Shown: positions 44,430 through 53,638, counted from the stretch's first letter. The stretch is DNA of 64,000 nt from Alphaproteobacteria bacterium (GCA_024743215.1 JANSWZ010000005.1:186001-250000), one strand, 5' to 3'. Made by a program: numbers and translations. The notes: a model not told the origin generated them from the sequence alone.

Positions 44430-45377
44430 ATGCTGCGCTATACGCTGAAACGGTTGTTGTCATTGAGCGTCAGCCTTTTGGTCGCCAGCATTGTCATTTT
44501 CGTCACCATCGAAGTGGTTCCCGGTGATCCGGCTTTCTACATGCTGGGCTTCAATGCGCAGCCCGATACAATTGCGGCTCTGCGCGAAGAGCTTGGCCTG
44601 AACGTCTCGGCGTTTCAGCGCTATGTGAATTGGGTCAGCGGTATGCTGACGGGCGATTTCGGCACGTCCTATACCTATCGCACGCCTGTGGCAGATATGA
44701 TTGGCGACCGCATGTGGATTTCCCTGCCGCTGGCGCTTTATGCGCTTTTGCTGTCCACGCTGATTGCCTTTCCAGCCGGTATACTGGCTGCCAGCAAGCG
44801 TGGCTCTGTGGCCGATACGCTGGTCATGGGGACCACGCAATTGGGGGTCGCCATTCCCAATTTCTGGTTTGCAATGCTGATGGTACTGGTGTTTGCCATC
44901 AATCTGCGCTGGTTTTCGGCTGGGGGCTTTCCCGGTTGGGATGGGGGCTTCTGGCTGGCGGTGAAAGCACTGACTTTACCTGCGATATCTCTGGCCTTGC
45001 CGCAGGCGTCCATTCTGGCGCGGGTGATGCGTTCAGCGCTGCTGGATACGCTGGGCGAGGATTTTGTGCGCAGCGCCCGGGCCAAGGGCCTGACGCGTCG
45101 TCAGGCGCTGTGGCGGCATGCTTTGCGCAATGCCATGATCCCGGTTCTGACCATTATCGGATTGCAGTTTTCCTTTCTGCTGGCCGGTGCGATCATCATT
45201 GAAAACGTGTTTTTTCTGCCGGGGCTGGGCCGTCTGGTGTTTCAGAGCATTTCCCAGCGCGATCTGATTGTGGTGGAAAGCGTTGTGATGTTGCTGGTTT
45301 TTGCCGTGGTCATAGTCAATTTCTCGGTCGATCTTGCCTATGCGCTGGTTGATCCGCGTTTGCGGAGGCGTAGTTGA
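44430..45377 (+). CDS. ABC transporter permease (DppB-like)
   Basis: First membrane subunit of the peptide-type importer. The N-terminus LRYTLKRLLSLSVSLLVASIVIF is the family signature; the docking loop is EDFVRSARAKGLTRRQALWRHALRNAMIP (in parts). Six helices, 315 aa. The stop overlaps the next start by 4 bp. Confidence 0.94.
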   Translation: MLRYTLKRLLSLSVSLLVASIVIFVTIEVVPGDPAFYMLGFNAQPDTIAALREELGLNVSAFQRYVNWVSGMLTGDFGTSYTYRTPVADMIGDRMWISLPLALYALLLSTLIAFPAGILAASKRGSVADTLVMGTTQLGVAIPNFWFAMLMVLVFAINLRWFSAGGFPGWDGGFWLAVKALTLPAISLALPQASILARVMRSALLDTLGEDFVRSARAKGLTRRQALWRHALRNAMIPVLTIIGLQFSFLLAGAIIIENVFFLPGLGRLVFQSISQRDLIVVESVVMLLVFAVVIVNFSVDLAYALVDPRLRRRS

Positions 45378-46246
45378 TGACGGCTTTCGACACCTCTTCG
45401 AATGAAGCGAGCGTCTTGCGGCAGGTGCTGCGGTCGCGCAGTCTGATCATTGGTCTGGTGCTGAGTGCGGTATTCATTGGCGCGGCGCTGGTCTCCTATG
45501 TGTGGACGCCATTTGACGCGGAAGCGTTGAATATTCCCACTAAGCTGAAAACACCTGATGCGGTGCACTGGTTCGGCACGGATCATTTTGGCCGCGATAT
45601 CTTTTCCATGATCATGGTTGGAGCCAGAACTTCCATCGCGGTGGCGCTGATCGCTGTTGGCATTGGCATCTTGCTGGGCGTGCCGTTGGGTCTGGCCTCT
45701 GCTGCGCGCAGTGGCGGCTGGCTGGATGAAGTGATCATGCGCGGTAATGATCTGGTGTTTGCATTTCCTGCACTGTTGATTGCCATCATGATCACCGCCG
45801 TTTTCGGCCCCAGTGCGGTGAATGCCATCATTGCCATTGGTATTTTCAATATTCCGGTTTTCGCCCGGCTGTCTCGCGGTTCGGCCCTGTCGCTATGGAC
45901 GCGGGATTATGTACTGTCGGCGCGGGTCGCCGGAAAGGGTGCCTTGCGCATTTCCATTGAGCATATTCTGCCGAACATCATGAATCTGTTGATTGTTCAG
46001 GGCACAATCCAGTTTTCGCTCGGCATTCTGGCTGAAGCGGGCCTGAGCTATGTGGGGCTCGGTGCACAGCCGCCCATTCCAAGCTGGGGCCGGATGCTGG
46101 CAGATAGCCAGACCCTCATTACGCTGGCTCCGCACATGGCGCTGTTTCCCGGCTTTGCCATTTTGCTGACGGTTCTGGGCCTCAATTTGATGGGTGACGG
46201 CTTGCGTGATCTGCTGGACCCTCGCCTGCGGAATGCACGCCGATGA
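45374..46246 (+). CDS. ABC transporter permease (DppC-like)
   Basis: Second membrane subunit. The family N-terminal helix is SLIIGLVLSAVFIGAALVSY, followed by WFGTDHFGRDIFSMIMVGART, the conserved DppC motif. The docking loop is RDYVLSARVAGKGALRISIEHILPN. 290 aa. Translationally coupled to both neighbours by 4-bp overlaps. Confidence 0.94.
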   Translation: MMTAFDTSSNEASVLRQVLRSRSLIIGLVLSAVFIGAALVSYVWTPFDAEALNIPTKLKTPDAVHWFGTDHFGRDIFSMIMVGARTSIAVALIAVGIGILLGVPLGLASAARSGGWLDEVIMRGNDLVFAFPALLIAIMITAVFGPSAVNAIIAIGIFNIPVFARLSRGSALSLWTRDYVLSARVAGKGALRISIEHILPNIMNLLIVQGTIQFSLGILAEAGLSYVGLGAQPPIPSWGRMLADSQTLITLAPHMALFPGFAILLTVLGLNLMGDGLRDLLDPRLRNARR

Positions 46247-47880
46247 GTCTTTTGCAGATCGATCAACTCAGCCTTGCCATTCACGGCACACCCATTTTGC
46301 GCGATATCTCGTTTGATCTGGATGCAGGTCAGATTGTCGGGGTGATCGGCGAATCGGGTTCCGGCAAGTCCATGACAGCCTATTCGGTGATGCAGTTATT
46401 GCCGGAAGGATCGCGGACAGAAGGGGCCATTTCGTTGAATGGCGATAATCTTCTAAGCCTGTCTGAAGAGCAGATGTGTTCATTGCGCGGTGATGAGTTG
46501 GGCATGGTGTTTCAGGAACCGATGACAGCACTGAACCCGGTGAAAAGCATTGGCGATCAGGTGGCTGAAACGGTGCGCATTCACCGACAGGCTTCCCGCG
46601 CTGAATCCTTGCGCATTGCCCGCGAAACACTGGACCGGGTGGAGCTGCCGGCGGACCGCTTTCCGTTGTCGCGCTATCCGCATGAATTATCCGGCGGGCA
46701 GCGTCAGCGTGTCGTGATTGCCATGGCGATTGCCCTGCGCCCCAAGGTGCTGATTGCTGACGAGCCGACCACGGCGCTGGACGTCACCACGCAGGCGCAG
46801 ATCTTAAAACTTTTGCGGCGGCTGGTGCGCGAAGACAATATGGCGCTGATGATGATCACGCATGATCTGGCAGTGGTGTCTGATCTGGCCGATGATATTG
46901 TTATCATGAAGTCGGGTGAAGTTGTGGAAACCGGGGCGGCCAAAACCCTGTTTCAGTCGATGACGCATCCCTATACGAAGGCGTTGTTTGAAGCCTCGTC
47001 CCATGTGCCGGACAGGGCATTGGACAGCGATGCAGAAGCCGCACCCTTGCTGCAAATCAGCCATGTGTCACGGGATTACGTTCTGCCGCGCACATCCCTG
47101 TTGGCATCGCCGCCCAAATTCCGCGCGGTGAATGATGTCAGCTTCACGATCCAACGGGGCGAAAGCCTTGGTCTGGTGGGTGAAAGCGGGTGCGGCAAGT
47201 CCACTTTGACCCGCGCCATTCTGGGGCTGGAAGAGGTTCAGGAAGGTGAAATTCTGATTGAGGGCGAACCGGTTTTTTCCGGCCATGAGGTGCAGCGTTC
47301 TGTGCGGCGAAAAATGCAGGTGGTGTTTCAGGACCCTTATGGTTCTTTCAACCCTCGGCACAGGGTCGCGCGACTTGTGTCGGAACCGTTTCATCTTCTG
47401 GATACGCAGCCAGGCAGCGCTGAGCGGGCAGAGGCCGTGGCGGACGCGCTGGAAAGTGTAGGTCTGGAAGGTTCGGACGGACGGAAATATATTCACGAGT
47501 TTTCCGGCGGCCAGCGTCAGCGCATTGCCATTGCACGTGCGCTGATTATCAAACCGAAACTGATTGTGCTGGATGAGGCTGTCTCGGCGCTGGATGTCTC
47601 CATTCGGGCACAAATACTGGACCTTCTGGCGGATCTGTCGGACCGGTTTGGCCTGACATATCTGTTTATTTCTCATGATCTGTCTGTGGTGCGCTCCATT
47701 ACCGACCGGGTTCTGGTCATGAAAGCCGGACAGATTGTCGAAGAGGGCCAAACAGATGCTGTTTTTGACAATCCACAACATGTTTACACAAAATCATTGA
47801 TTGAGGCTGCGCCACGGCTTCCCGATTTACCGACCGAACTAACAGCCAAATTGGCAACACAGAACGAGGTTTCCATATGA
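46243..47880 (+). CDS. Fused double ABC ATPase (DppD-DppF in one chain)
   Basis: Carries two complete nucleotide-binding domains, about residues 1-265 and 290-540. Domain 1: Walker A GESGSGKSMTAYSVMQLLP, signature LSGGQRQRVVIAMAI, Walker B VLIADEPTTALDVTTQA. Domain 2: GESGCGKSTLTRAILGL, FSGGQRQRIAIARALI, LIVLDEAVSALDVSIRA (the Walker B Glu is kept as DEA). The 545 aa of one chain replaces separate DppD and DppF, an arrangement known for GsiA/YejF-type ATPases. Overlaps both neighbours by 4 bp. Confidence 0.93.
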   Translation: MSLLQIDQLSLAIHGTPILRDISFDLDAGQIVGVIGESGSGKSMTAYSVMQLLPEGSRTEGAISLNGDNLLSLSEEQMCSLRGDELGMVFQEPMTALNPVKSIGDQVAETVRIHRQASRAESLRIARETLDRVELPADRFPLSRYPHELSGGQRQRVVIAMAIALRPKVLIADEPTTALDVTTQAQILKLLRRLVREDNMALMMITHDLAVVSDLADDIVIMKSGEVVETGAAKTLFQSMTHPYTKALFEASSHVPDRALDSDAEAAPLLQISHVSRDYVLPRTSLLASPPKFRAVNDVSFTIQRGESLGLVGESGCGKSTLTRAILGLEEVQEGEILIEGEPVFSGHEVQRSVRRKMQVVFQDPYGSFNPRHRVARLVSEPFHLLDTQPGSAERAEAVADALESVGLEGSDGRKYIHEFSGGQRQRIAIARALIIKPKLIVLDEAVSALDVSIRAQILDLLADLSDRFGLTYLFISHDLSVVRSITDRVLVMKAGQIVEEGQTDAVFDNPQHVYTKSLIEAAPRLPDLPTELTAKLATQNEVSI

Positions 47881-49334
47881 CAGGCTTTCAAGACCTTTGG
47901 TTTGATCCATCGCTCTGCTTTATCGGGGGGCACTGGGTTCCCCCTGTTCAAGGTGGATTGCTGCCACTGGCAAACCCGTCCAATGGCGAAGTTCTGTGCG
48001 AGATTGCGCGCGGCACCAAGGAAGATGTTGATGCAGCTGTCGCAGCGGCCAGCAACGCCAGCACTGGTGAATGGGGGCGGATGACGGCACCAGAGCGTGG
48101 ACGTGTTCTGACGCGGCTTGGCTATCTGATTCTTGACCGGACAGAAGAATTGGCCGAGCTGGAAGCGCTGGATGTGGGCAAGCCTTTGAAGCAGGCGCGC
48201 GCAGATGTGCTGGCACTGGCGCGTTATATGGAGTTTTACGGCGGCGCGGCCGACAAGATACACGGCACCACGATCCCGTATCTTGATGGCTACACCGTCT
48301 ATTCCCTGCGCGAGCCGCATGGTGTGACGGGCCATATTGTGCCCTGGAATTACCCGATGCAGATTATCGGCCGCTCGGTTGGGGCCGCGCTGGCCATGGG
48401 CAATGCCGCCGTTCTTAAGCCGGCTGAAGAAGCCTGCCTGACGGCCTTGGCCTTTGCGGATTTGGCGCATGAGGCGGGTTTGCCCGCAGGGGCGTTGAAT
48501 GTGGTGCCCGGCCTTGGAGAAGAGGCCGGTGCGGCGCTGGCGGCGCATAAGGGTGTTCACCATATTTCCTTTACCGGCTCCGTTGCCGTGGGATCCATGA
48601 TTCAAAGTGCGGCTGCGCCAAATTGTGTGCCGGTGACACTGGAGCTTGGCGGGAAATCGCCGCAGCTTGTGTTTGATGATGCGGATCTGGATGCGGCGCT
48701 GCCCTTCCTTGTAAATGCTGGCATTCAAAATGCCGGACAGACCTGCTCGGCCTCTTCGCGCATTCTGGTGCAGCGTGGCCTTTATGATCGTGTTGTAGCA
48801 GCAATGGCTGCGCGCTATGGCGCACTGCAGGTGGGACCTGCGCTGTCTGATCTGGATATCGGACCACTGATCTCGGCGCGTCAGAAAGAGATTGTGACCG
48901 GTTTTTTGACGAGTGGCAGTGATCTGGAACAGGTGGCAACCGGCAGCATTGTCGGGGATGCGCCTGACAGCGGCCACTATGTTGCGCCGGTGCTGTTTGC
49001 AGCGGTTAAGCCGGAGCACGTGTTGGCGCAAAGCGAGATTTTCGGGCCGGTGCAGGTCATTATTCCGTTTGATGATGAGGAAGAGGCCATTGCCATTGCC
49101 AATGGCACGGATTTCGGACTGGTGGCCTCGGTCTGGACCCGCGACGGGGCGCGGCAGATGCGCACCGCAAAGGCCATCCATTCCGGTCAGGTGTTTATCA
49201 ATAATTACGGCGCTGGCGGCGGTGTGGAACTGCCTTTTGGCGGAGTTGGCAAATCCGGTCATGGCCGGGAAAAAGGGTTTGAGGCGCTTTACGGGTTTTC
49301 ACGCTTAAAGACCGTTGCCGCCTTTCACGGGTAA
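47877..49334 (+). CDS. NAD(P)-dependent aldehyde dehydrogenase
   Basis: Oxidises an aldehyde to its acid. Key parts seen: HIVPWNYPMQIIGRSVGAAL, LELGGKSPQLVFDDADL with the general base E256, and the catalytic cysteine C290 in NAGQTCSASSRI. The C-terminal GVELPFGGVGKSGHGREKG resembles betaine-aldehyde/gamma-aminobutyraldehyde dehydrogenases. 485 aa, normal. It overlaps the ATPase stop by 4 bp, so it belongs to the same transcript. It likely handles an aldehyde made from the imported compound; substrate not known. Confidence 0.93.
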   Translation: MTGFQDLWFDPSLCFIGGHWVPPVQGGLLPLANPSNGEVLCEIARGTKEDVDAAVAAASNASTGEWGRMTAPERGRVLTRLGYLILDRTEELAELEALDVGKPLKQARADVLALARYMEFYGGAADKIHGTTIPYLDGYTVYSLREPHGVTGHIVPWNYPMQIIGRSVGAALAMGNAAVLKPAEEACLTALAFADLAHEAGLPAGALNVVPGLGEEAGAALAAHKGVHHISFTGSVAVGSMIQSAAAPNCVPVTLELGGKSPQLVFDDADLDAALPFLVNAGIQNAGQTCSASSRILVQRGLYDRVVAAMAARYGALQVGPALSDLDIGPLISARQKEIVTGFLTSGSDLEQVATGSIVGDAPDSGHYVAPVLFAAVKPEHVLAQSEIFGPVQVIIPFDDEEEAIAIANGTDFGLVASVWTRDGARQMRTAKAIHSGQVFINNYGAGGGVELPFGGVGKSGHGREKGFEALYGFSRLKTVAAFHG

Positions 49335-49346
49335 CAGGAGAGCATC

Positions 49347-50093
49347 ATGCGCTTAGAAGGTAAAACAGCCATTGTGACGGGTGGAGCGTCCGGCTTTGGC
49401 GCGGGAATTGTGCGCAAATTCATTGCGGAAGGCGCGCGGGTGATGGTCGCCGATATCAATGCTGCAGGCGCGAAAGCCATGGCGGATGAAATGAGCGATC
49501 AGGCGATGTCTTTTGGCGTTGATCTGACCCGGTCCGATCAGGTGAAAGCTATGGCTGATTCAGCGATAGAAGCCTTTGGCGGTGTTGATATTCTGGTTAA
49601 TAATGCCGGCATTACCCACCTGCCGACACCGCTTGAAGATGTCAGTGAAGAGGATTTTGATAGGGTTCTGGCGGTGAATGTCAAATCGGTTTATTTGACG
49701 GCTAAATATCTTGTCCCGCATATGAAAAACCGGTCCATGGGCGCTATTCTCAACGTGGCCTCGACCGCTGGTGTCAGCCCGCGCCCAAACCTTAATTGGT
49801 ACAATTGCAGCAAGGGCTGGATGATCACCGCCACCCGCACCATGGCGGTTGAGCTTGCCCCTGCTGGCATTCGCGTCAACGCCATCAATCCCGTGGCAGG
49901 CGAAACACCGCTGCTGAAATCCTTCATGGGTGAAGACACGCCGGAAATCCGCGCCAAATTCTTGGCCACCATCCCCCTTGGCCGGTTTTCCACGCCGGAA
50001 GATATGGGTGCAGTGTCCTGTTTCCTGTGCTCCGATGAAGCCAGCATGGTGACGGGCGTGTGTATGGAAGTAGATGGCGGACGGTGTATTTGA
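49347..50093 (+). CDS. Short-chain dehydrogenase/reductase (SDR)
   Basis: Classical SDR of 248 aa. NAD(P)-binding TGGASGFGAG, NNAG at the expected place, catalytic S139, Y152 and K156 (ASTAG and YNCSK). GVDLTRSDQ suggests NAD(H) with the acidic residue ADIN after beta2. AGGAG lies upstream of the ATG. It is the last gene of the M20-ABC-ALDH-SDR operon and probably oxidises an alcohol group in the same breakdown route; the substrate cannot be told from sequence. Confidence 0.93.
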   Translation: MRLEGKTAIVTGGASGFGAGIVRKFIAEGARVMVADINAAGAKAMADEMSDQAMSFGVDLTRSDQVKAMADSAIEAFGGVDILVNNAGITHLPTPLEDVSEEDFDRVLAVNVKSVYLTAKYLVPHMKNRSMGAILNVASTAGVSPRPNLNWYNCSKGWMITATRTMAVELAPAGIRVNAINPVAGETPLLKSFMGEDTPEIRAKFLATIPLGRFSTPEDMGAVSCFLCSDEASMVTGVCMEVDGGRCI

Positions 50094-50712
50094 CTAAGAA
50101 CGGGTTGCCGTAATTTTGAGGTTACAGACGGGCCATTCTGGACAAATTTAGAGCAGACATTCAATCGGTGGCAAACATAACCGTGACTGTCTTGAGAGAG
50201 GGTGATATATAGTTACGCAATTTGTTCGAAGAAACTAGGACATATAGATGTTTTACATATTAATTAATTTGATCATACCAATTCAATATAAATCAATTAT
50301 TCTAAAACATAGATATCAAATTTGGTTTATGTTTTGCAATAGAAAGTAATATTAATATTAATGTGAAAACAGTATATGAAGCATACAAAAATATTTTATA
50401 AATTGAAATATTAGTTCGATTGGCTTTCTGTCGCAACATTTCCATGAGTTTAGCTATCGCGAACATATTTTTATAATCCAATCTTTTTGCATATAAAATA
50501 TGTTTTGACTTATTCAAGCCATGTCGGATTATTTTGAGTGTAACTCTCTTATTCTAAAGACTTTCTTTCGGAATAAATCCGAGAATGACGAAAGACCGGA
50601 CCCTGCCGTCGTCCCGGCATCTGCTAAGATCTGGCTGAAAGATGCATGCCCAATTGAAACACGGCCCAAGGTCCTGATATTGGTATCGTTTCAGAGAAAT
50701 TGGAGAAAACCG
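50094..50712. other. AT-rich gene-poor island
   Basis: 619 bp without a convincing gene, very A/T-rich from about 50200 to 50520 (runs such as ATTAATTAATTT), in sharp contrast to its neighbours. A 71-codon reading frame on the minus strand (50302-50517) has only a TTG start but encodes a hydrophobic stretch FLYASYTVFTLILILLSIA; I do not call it a gene. No terminal repeats or transposase remnant were seen. It could be an acquired segment or the regulatory region of the next gene. Confidence 0.6.
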
Positions 50713-51483
50713 ATGGACCGCGACTATGTTGTCGTTAACCGAGATGTTTGGAACGCTGATGCTAAAAACTGGGTAGCAGTGGGCGAGCGGCTTTGGAATA
50801 CCGACAAGCCTGTCTGGGGAAATTGGGGTGTCCTGGACAATACGCTCGGCTTGATCCCAGAAGATTTGACGAACCAGGATGCAATCGAACTGGGATGCGG
50901 AACCGGATATGTATCTGGCTGGATGGCACGACGTGGCGCTCGGGTTACTGCAATTGATGTCTCTTCCCTTCAGCTCGCCACCGCGCGTGAACTGGCCAGA
51001 AAACACCGTGCCAATATTACCTTTATCGAAGGAAATGCAGAAGCGACCGGACTTGAAGATTCCTGCTTTGATTTTGCAATTTCTGAATATGGAGCTGCAA
51101 TCTGGTGCCGGCCTGAGATTTGGTTACGCGAGGCATGGCGCCTGTTGCGTCCTGGTGGAAAGCTGGTGTTTCTTGGGAACCACCCCATGGTGCTTTTGTG
51201 CTCACCCACCAATGGCGCGCCCTGCGAAACGACATTGCACCGACCCTACCTTGGAATGTGGGGTGCGGACTGGACCAAGGTCGAGTTTGATCCAAGTGGC
51301 GTATGCTTCAATCTGACCATTTCTGCCTGGATGAACCTGTTTTCCGAAATCGGATTCAAGGTTGAGAACTACCAGGAGATATTTGCGCCAGAGTCCGCTG
51401 CGGGAATCCGCGCATGTATTCCTGCCGAATGGGCCAAACAATACCCCGTCGAGCAAGTCTGGCACCTTGAGAAAGCCAAATAA
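50713..51483 (+). CDS. Class I SAM-dependent methyltransferase
   Basis: Soluble methyltransferase. The SAM motif I is AIELGCGTGYVSGWMARRG, then AIDVSSLQL (motif II-like acidic strand end), and WLREAWRLLRPGGKLVFLG (motif post-III). I choose the ATG at 50713 (256 aa), preceded by GGAGAAA; a longer frame upstream lies in the AT-rich island and has no family-like sequence. It stands alone with 12 nt to the convergent dctM stop. The substrate is unknown. The AT-rich flank hints at horizontal gain. Confidence 0.85.
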   Translation: MDRDYVVVNRDVWNADAKNWVAVGERLWNTDKPVWGNWGVLDNTLGLIPEDLTNQDAIELGCGTGYVSGWMARRGARVTAIDVSSLQLATARELARKHRANITFIEGNAEATGLEDSCFDFAISEYGAAIWCRPEIWLREAWRLLRPGGKLVFLGNHPMVLLCSPTNGAPCETTLHRPYLGMWGADWTKVEFDPSGVCFNLTISAWMNLFSEIGFKVENYQEIFAPESAAGIRACIPAEWAKQYPVEQVWHLEKAK

Positions 51484-51495
51484 TTGCCCGTGGTG

Positions 51496-52890
51496 CTAAT
51501 TGATTATCAATTCCGGCCCCATCAGCAGGGTTGGCAGCCAGGTTGAGATGATCGGCACATAGGTGACGAGGATCAGGAACACGAACAGCACCGCCAGGAA
51601 AGGCAGGGCTGCGCGGACGACGGCCATCATGGGCATTCGGGCAACGCCTGAAGTGACGAACAGATTGAGGCCGACCGGCGGTGTGATCATGCCGATTTCC
51701 ATGTTGACCACCATGATGATGCCGAGATGGATCGGGTCAATGCCAAGTTCCATGGCAATCGGGAACACCAGTGGAGCCACGATGACCAGAAGGCCTGATG
51801 GCTCCATGAATTGACCGCCGATCAGCAGGATAATGTTGACGACGATCAGGAAAGTAATCGGTCCCAGACCCGCATTCAGCATGACACCGGCAATGTGCTG
51901 CGGCACCTGTTCGTCAGTAAGGACGTGTTTCAGAATCAGCGCATTGGCGATGACGAACATCAGGACAATGGTCAGACGCCCGGCTTCAAACAGGGTTTGC
52001 TTGGTGTCCTTGTGGAAGAAGGCGGTGACAAGAGCTGTGGGCTTTTGCAGCAGGCTCTTCTTTTCCTGGCCGTCGCGTTCGGCCAATGGGCCCATATCAC
52101 GGTATACAAAGACGGCGACGATAAAGGCATAGACTGAGGCAACAGCGGCAGCTTCTGTCGGCGTGAAGATGGCTGATGTAACGCCGGGAATGCCGTAAAT
52201 GCCAACCATGATGATGACAATCAGCATCAGGCCCCACACCGCATCGCGGAAGGACGCCCAGATCTCACGCCAACCGGCCCAGGTGCCTTTCGGCATTTTT
52301 TTGTATGTGGCAATGACGTAGATCGTCACCATCAGGAACAGGCCTGCCAGAATGCCGGGAATAACGCCCGCCAGGAACATGCGTCCGACCGAGACATCGA
52401 CGGCTGCGGCATAAACGACCATGACAATGGAGGGCGGAATGAGAATGCCCAACGTGCCAGCATTACAGATGACACCTGCTGCAAATTCCTTGGTGTAACC
52501 GGCCTGACGCATGGCGGCGATGACGATGGAACCGATGGCAACAACGGTGGCTGGTGATGAGCCGGAGAGGGCGGCAAACATCATGCAGGCAAAGACGCCC
52601 GCAATGGCAAGGCCGCCTCGGAAATGACCTACACAGGCAATCGAAAAGCGGATGATCCGCTGGGCCACGCCGCCGGTCGACATGAAGGATGAGGCGAGAA
52701 TGAAGAAGGGAATCGCCAGAAGGGTGAAGTGGCCCTCAAAGGCGGAAAACAGGGTTTGTGCGACCGAGGCCAGCGACGCATCGGAAAACAGCAGCAGGAA
52801 CAGAACCGAGGAAAGACCCAGCGAAACGGCAATGGGAACGCCGATCAAGAGCAGGCCGACGACCATGACAAAGAGGAAGATAACGTCCAT
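51496..52890 (-). CDS. dctM: TRAP transporter large membrane subunit
   Basis: Ion-coupled channel subunit of a TRAP importer for C4-dicarboxylates or related organic acids. Many helices; the family sequence ALSGSSPATVVAIGSIVIAAM and GAGTLGILIPPSIVMVVYA-type segment (CNAGTLGILIPPSIVMVVYA) are clear, and NMEIGMITPPVGLNLFV occurs near the C-terminus. 464 aa. It is the last gene of the dctPQM operon and its start overlaps the dctQ stop by one base (TAATG). Confidence 0.94.
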   Translation of the reverse strand: MDVIFLFVMVVGLLLIGVPIAVSLGLSSVLFLLLFSDASLASVAQTLFSAFEGHFTLLAIPFFILASSFMSTGGVAQRIIRFSIACVGHFRGGLAIAGVFACMMFAALSGSSPATVVAIGSIVIAAMRQAGYTKEFAAGVICNAGTLGILIPPSIVMVVYAAAVDVSVGRMFLAGVIPGILAGLFLMVTIYVIATYKKMPKGTWAGWREIWASFRDAVWGLMLIVIIMVGIYGIPGVTSAIFTPTEAAAVASVYAFIVAVFVYRDMGPLAERDGQEKKSLLQKPTALVTAFFHKDTKQTLFEAGRLTIVLMFVIANALILKHVLTDEQVPQHIAGVMLNAGLGPITFLIVVNIILLIGGQFMEPSGLLVIVAPLVFPIAMELGIDPIHLGIIMVVNMEIGMITPPVGLNLFVTSGVARMPMMAVVRAALPFLAVLFVFLILVTYVPIISTWLPTLLMGPELIIN

Positions 52891-53570
52891 TATTTCGCTC
52901 CCTCAATCCGGTCATCAATTCGCGCTGCAGCCTCTTCAATGTCGTCCTCTGCCTCATGCGAGGCGATCAGCCGATCGGATTTTTCGTTCCAGATGCGCAA
53001 AGCAGCCTGCAGAAAGCGGAACAACAGCAGGGCCATGGATAAGGGCATGACGAAATAGGGAATGAGTTTGGGTATCTTTTCGTATTCCTCGCCTTCATTG
53101 AAGACGTCTTCCATCCAGCGCAGCCATTCGGGCATCGGCACATCGCCAACTTCATACCAGGCGCGGCCACGAAACTCGGTTTCAAATCCGGTGGGGAACC
53201 AGCGGCCTGTTGTCTGCGGCAGATTGGCGAAATTCGCCCAATAATCCCAGCCACCTTTCAGCAGCAGGGCTGCAAAGATGATGCATAGAGATACGGAAAT
53301 GAGACCCAGAATGCGCTGGGCCTTTGGCGCCAGCATGTTGATGATGACATCGACACCCAGATGAATGTTCTTTTTGACCGCGTAGGAAGCACCCAGAAGC
53401 ACGAGCCAGCCAAACAGAAAGACGGTTGCCTCAAGGGCCCACAGAATGTTGGAGTTCAGCACATAGCGCACCAGCACATTGGCAAAGGTGATCAGTGTCA
53501 TAACGCCCAGAATGGCAGCAATCAGAGTTTCCTCGATTGCATCTGTTATGCGTCTTCCCTTGGTTTGCAT
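52890..53570 (-). CDS. dctQ: TRAP transporter small membrane subunit
   Basis: Four-helix partner of DctM. Helices seen: LIAAILGVMTLITFANVLVRY, ALEATVFLFGWLVLLGASYAV with the conserved KKNIHLGVDV, a third helix, and YFVMPLSMALLLFRFLQAAL. 226 aa with a polar insert between helices 3 and 4, like the Rhodobacter C4-dicarboxylate DctQ. The gene follows dctP after a hairpin (53614-53638). Confidence 0.92.
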   Translation of the reverse strand: MQTKGRRITDAIEETLIAAILGVMTLITFANVLVRYVLNSNILWALEATVFLFGWLVLLGASYAVKKNIHLGVDVIINMLAPKAQRILGLISVSLCIIFAALLLKGGWDYWANFANLPQTTGRWFPTGFETEFRGRAWYEVGDVPMPEWLRWMEDVFNEGEEYEKIPKLIPYFVMPLSMALLLFRFLQAALRIWNEKSDRLIASHEAEDDIEEAAARIDDRIEGAK

Positions 53571-53613
53571 CTATGCCTCCCCAGACATTTTACAGACATT
53601 CATTCAGGAATTT

Positions 53614-53638
53614 CGGGCGGTGCTTAAAACACCGCCCG
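53614..53638. other. Hairpin between dctP and dctQ
   Basis: CGGGCGGTG pairs perfectly with CACCGCCCG around a 7-nt loop. It lies in the 78-bp dctP-dctQ gap, 10 nt after the dctP stop on the transcribed strand. On the minus strand the following bases are AAATTCC, so it is not a classic terminator. It probably protects or separates the dctP message to give more binding protein than channel. Confidence 0.8.

Noticed and set aside
47784-49262. 492-codon open frame on the minus strand opposite the aldehyde dehydrogenase gene
   Set aside because: It is antisense to a clear aldehyde dehydrogenase, has no recognisable motif and is very rich in Arg, His and Gln, as expected from the reverse strand of a codon-biased gene.
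50302-50517. 71-codon minus-strand frame with a hydrophobic stretch
   Set aside because: Only a TTG start, no ribosome site seen, and it lies in AT-rich DNA where hydrophobic codons (ATA, TTT, TTA) arise by chance. Kept as a remark under the AT-rich island.
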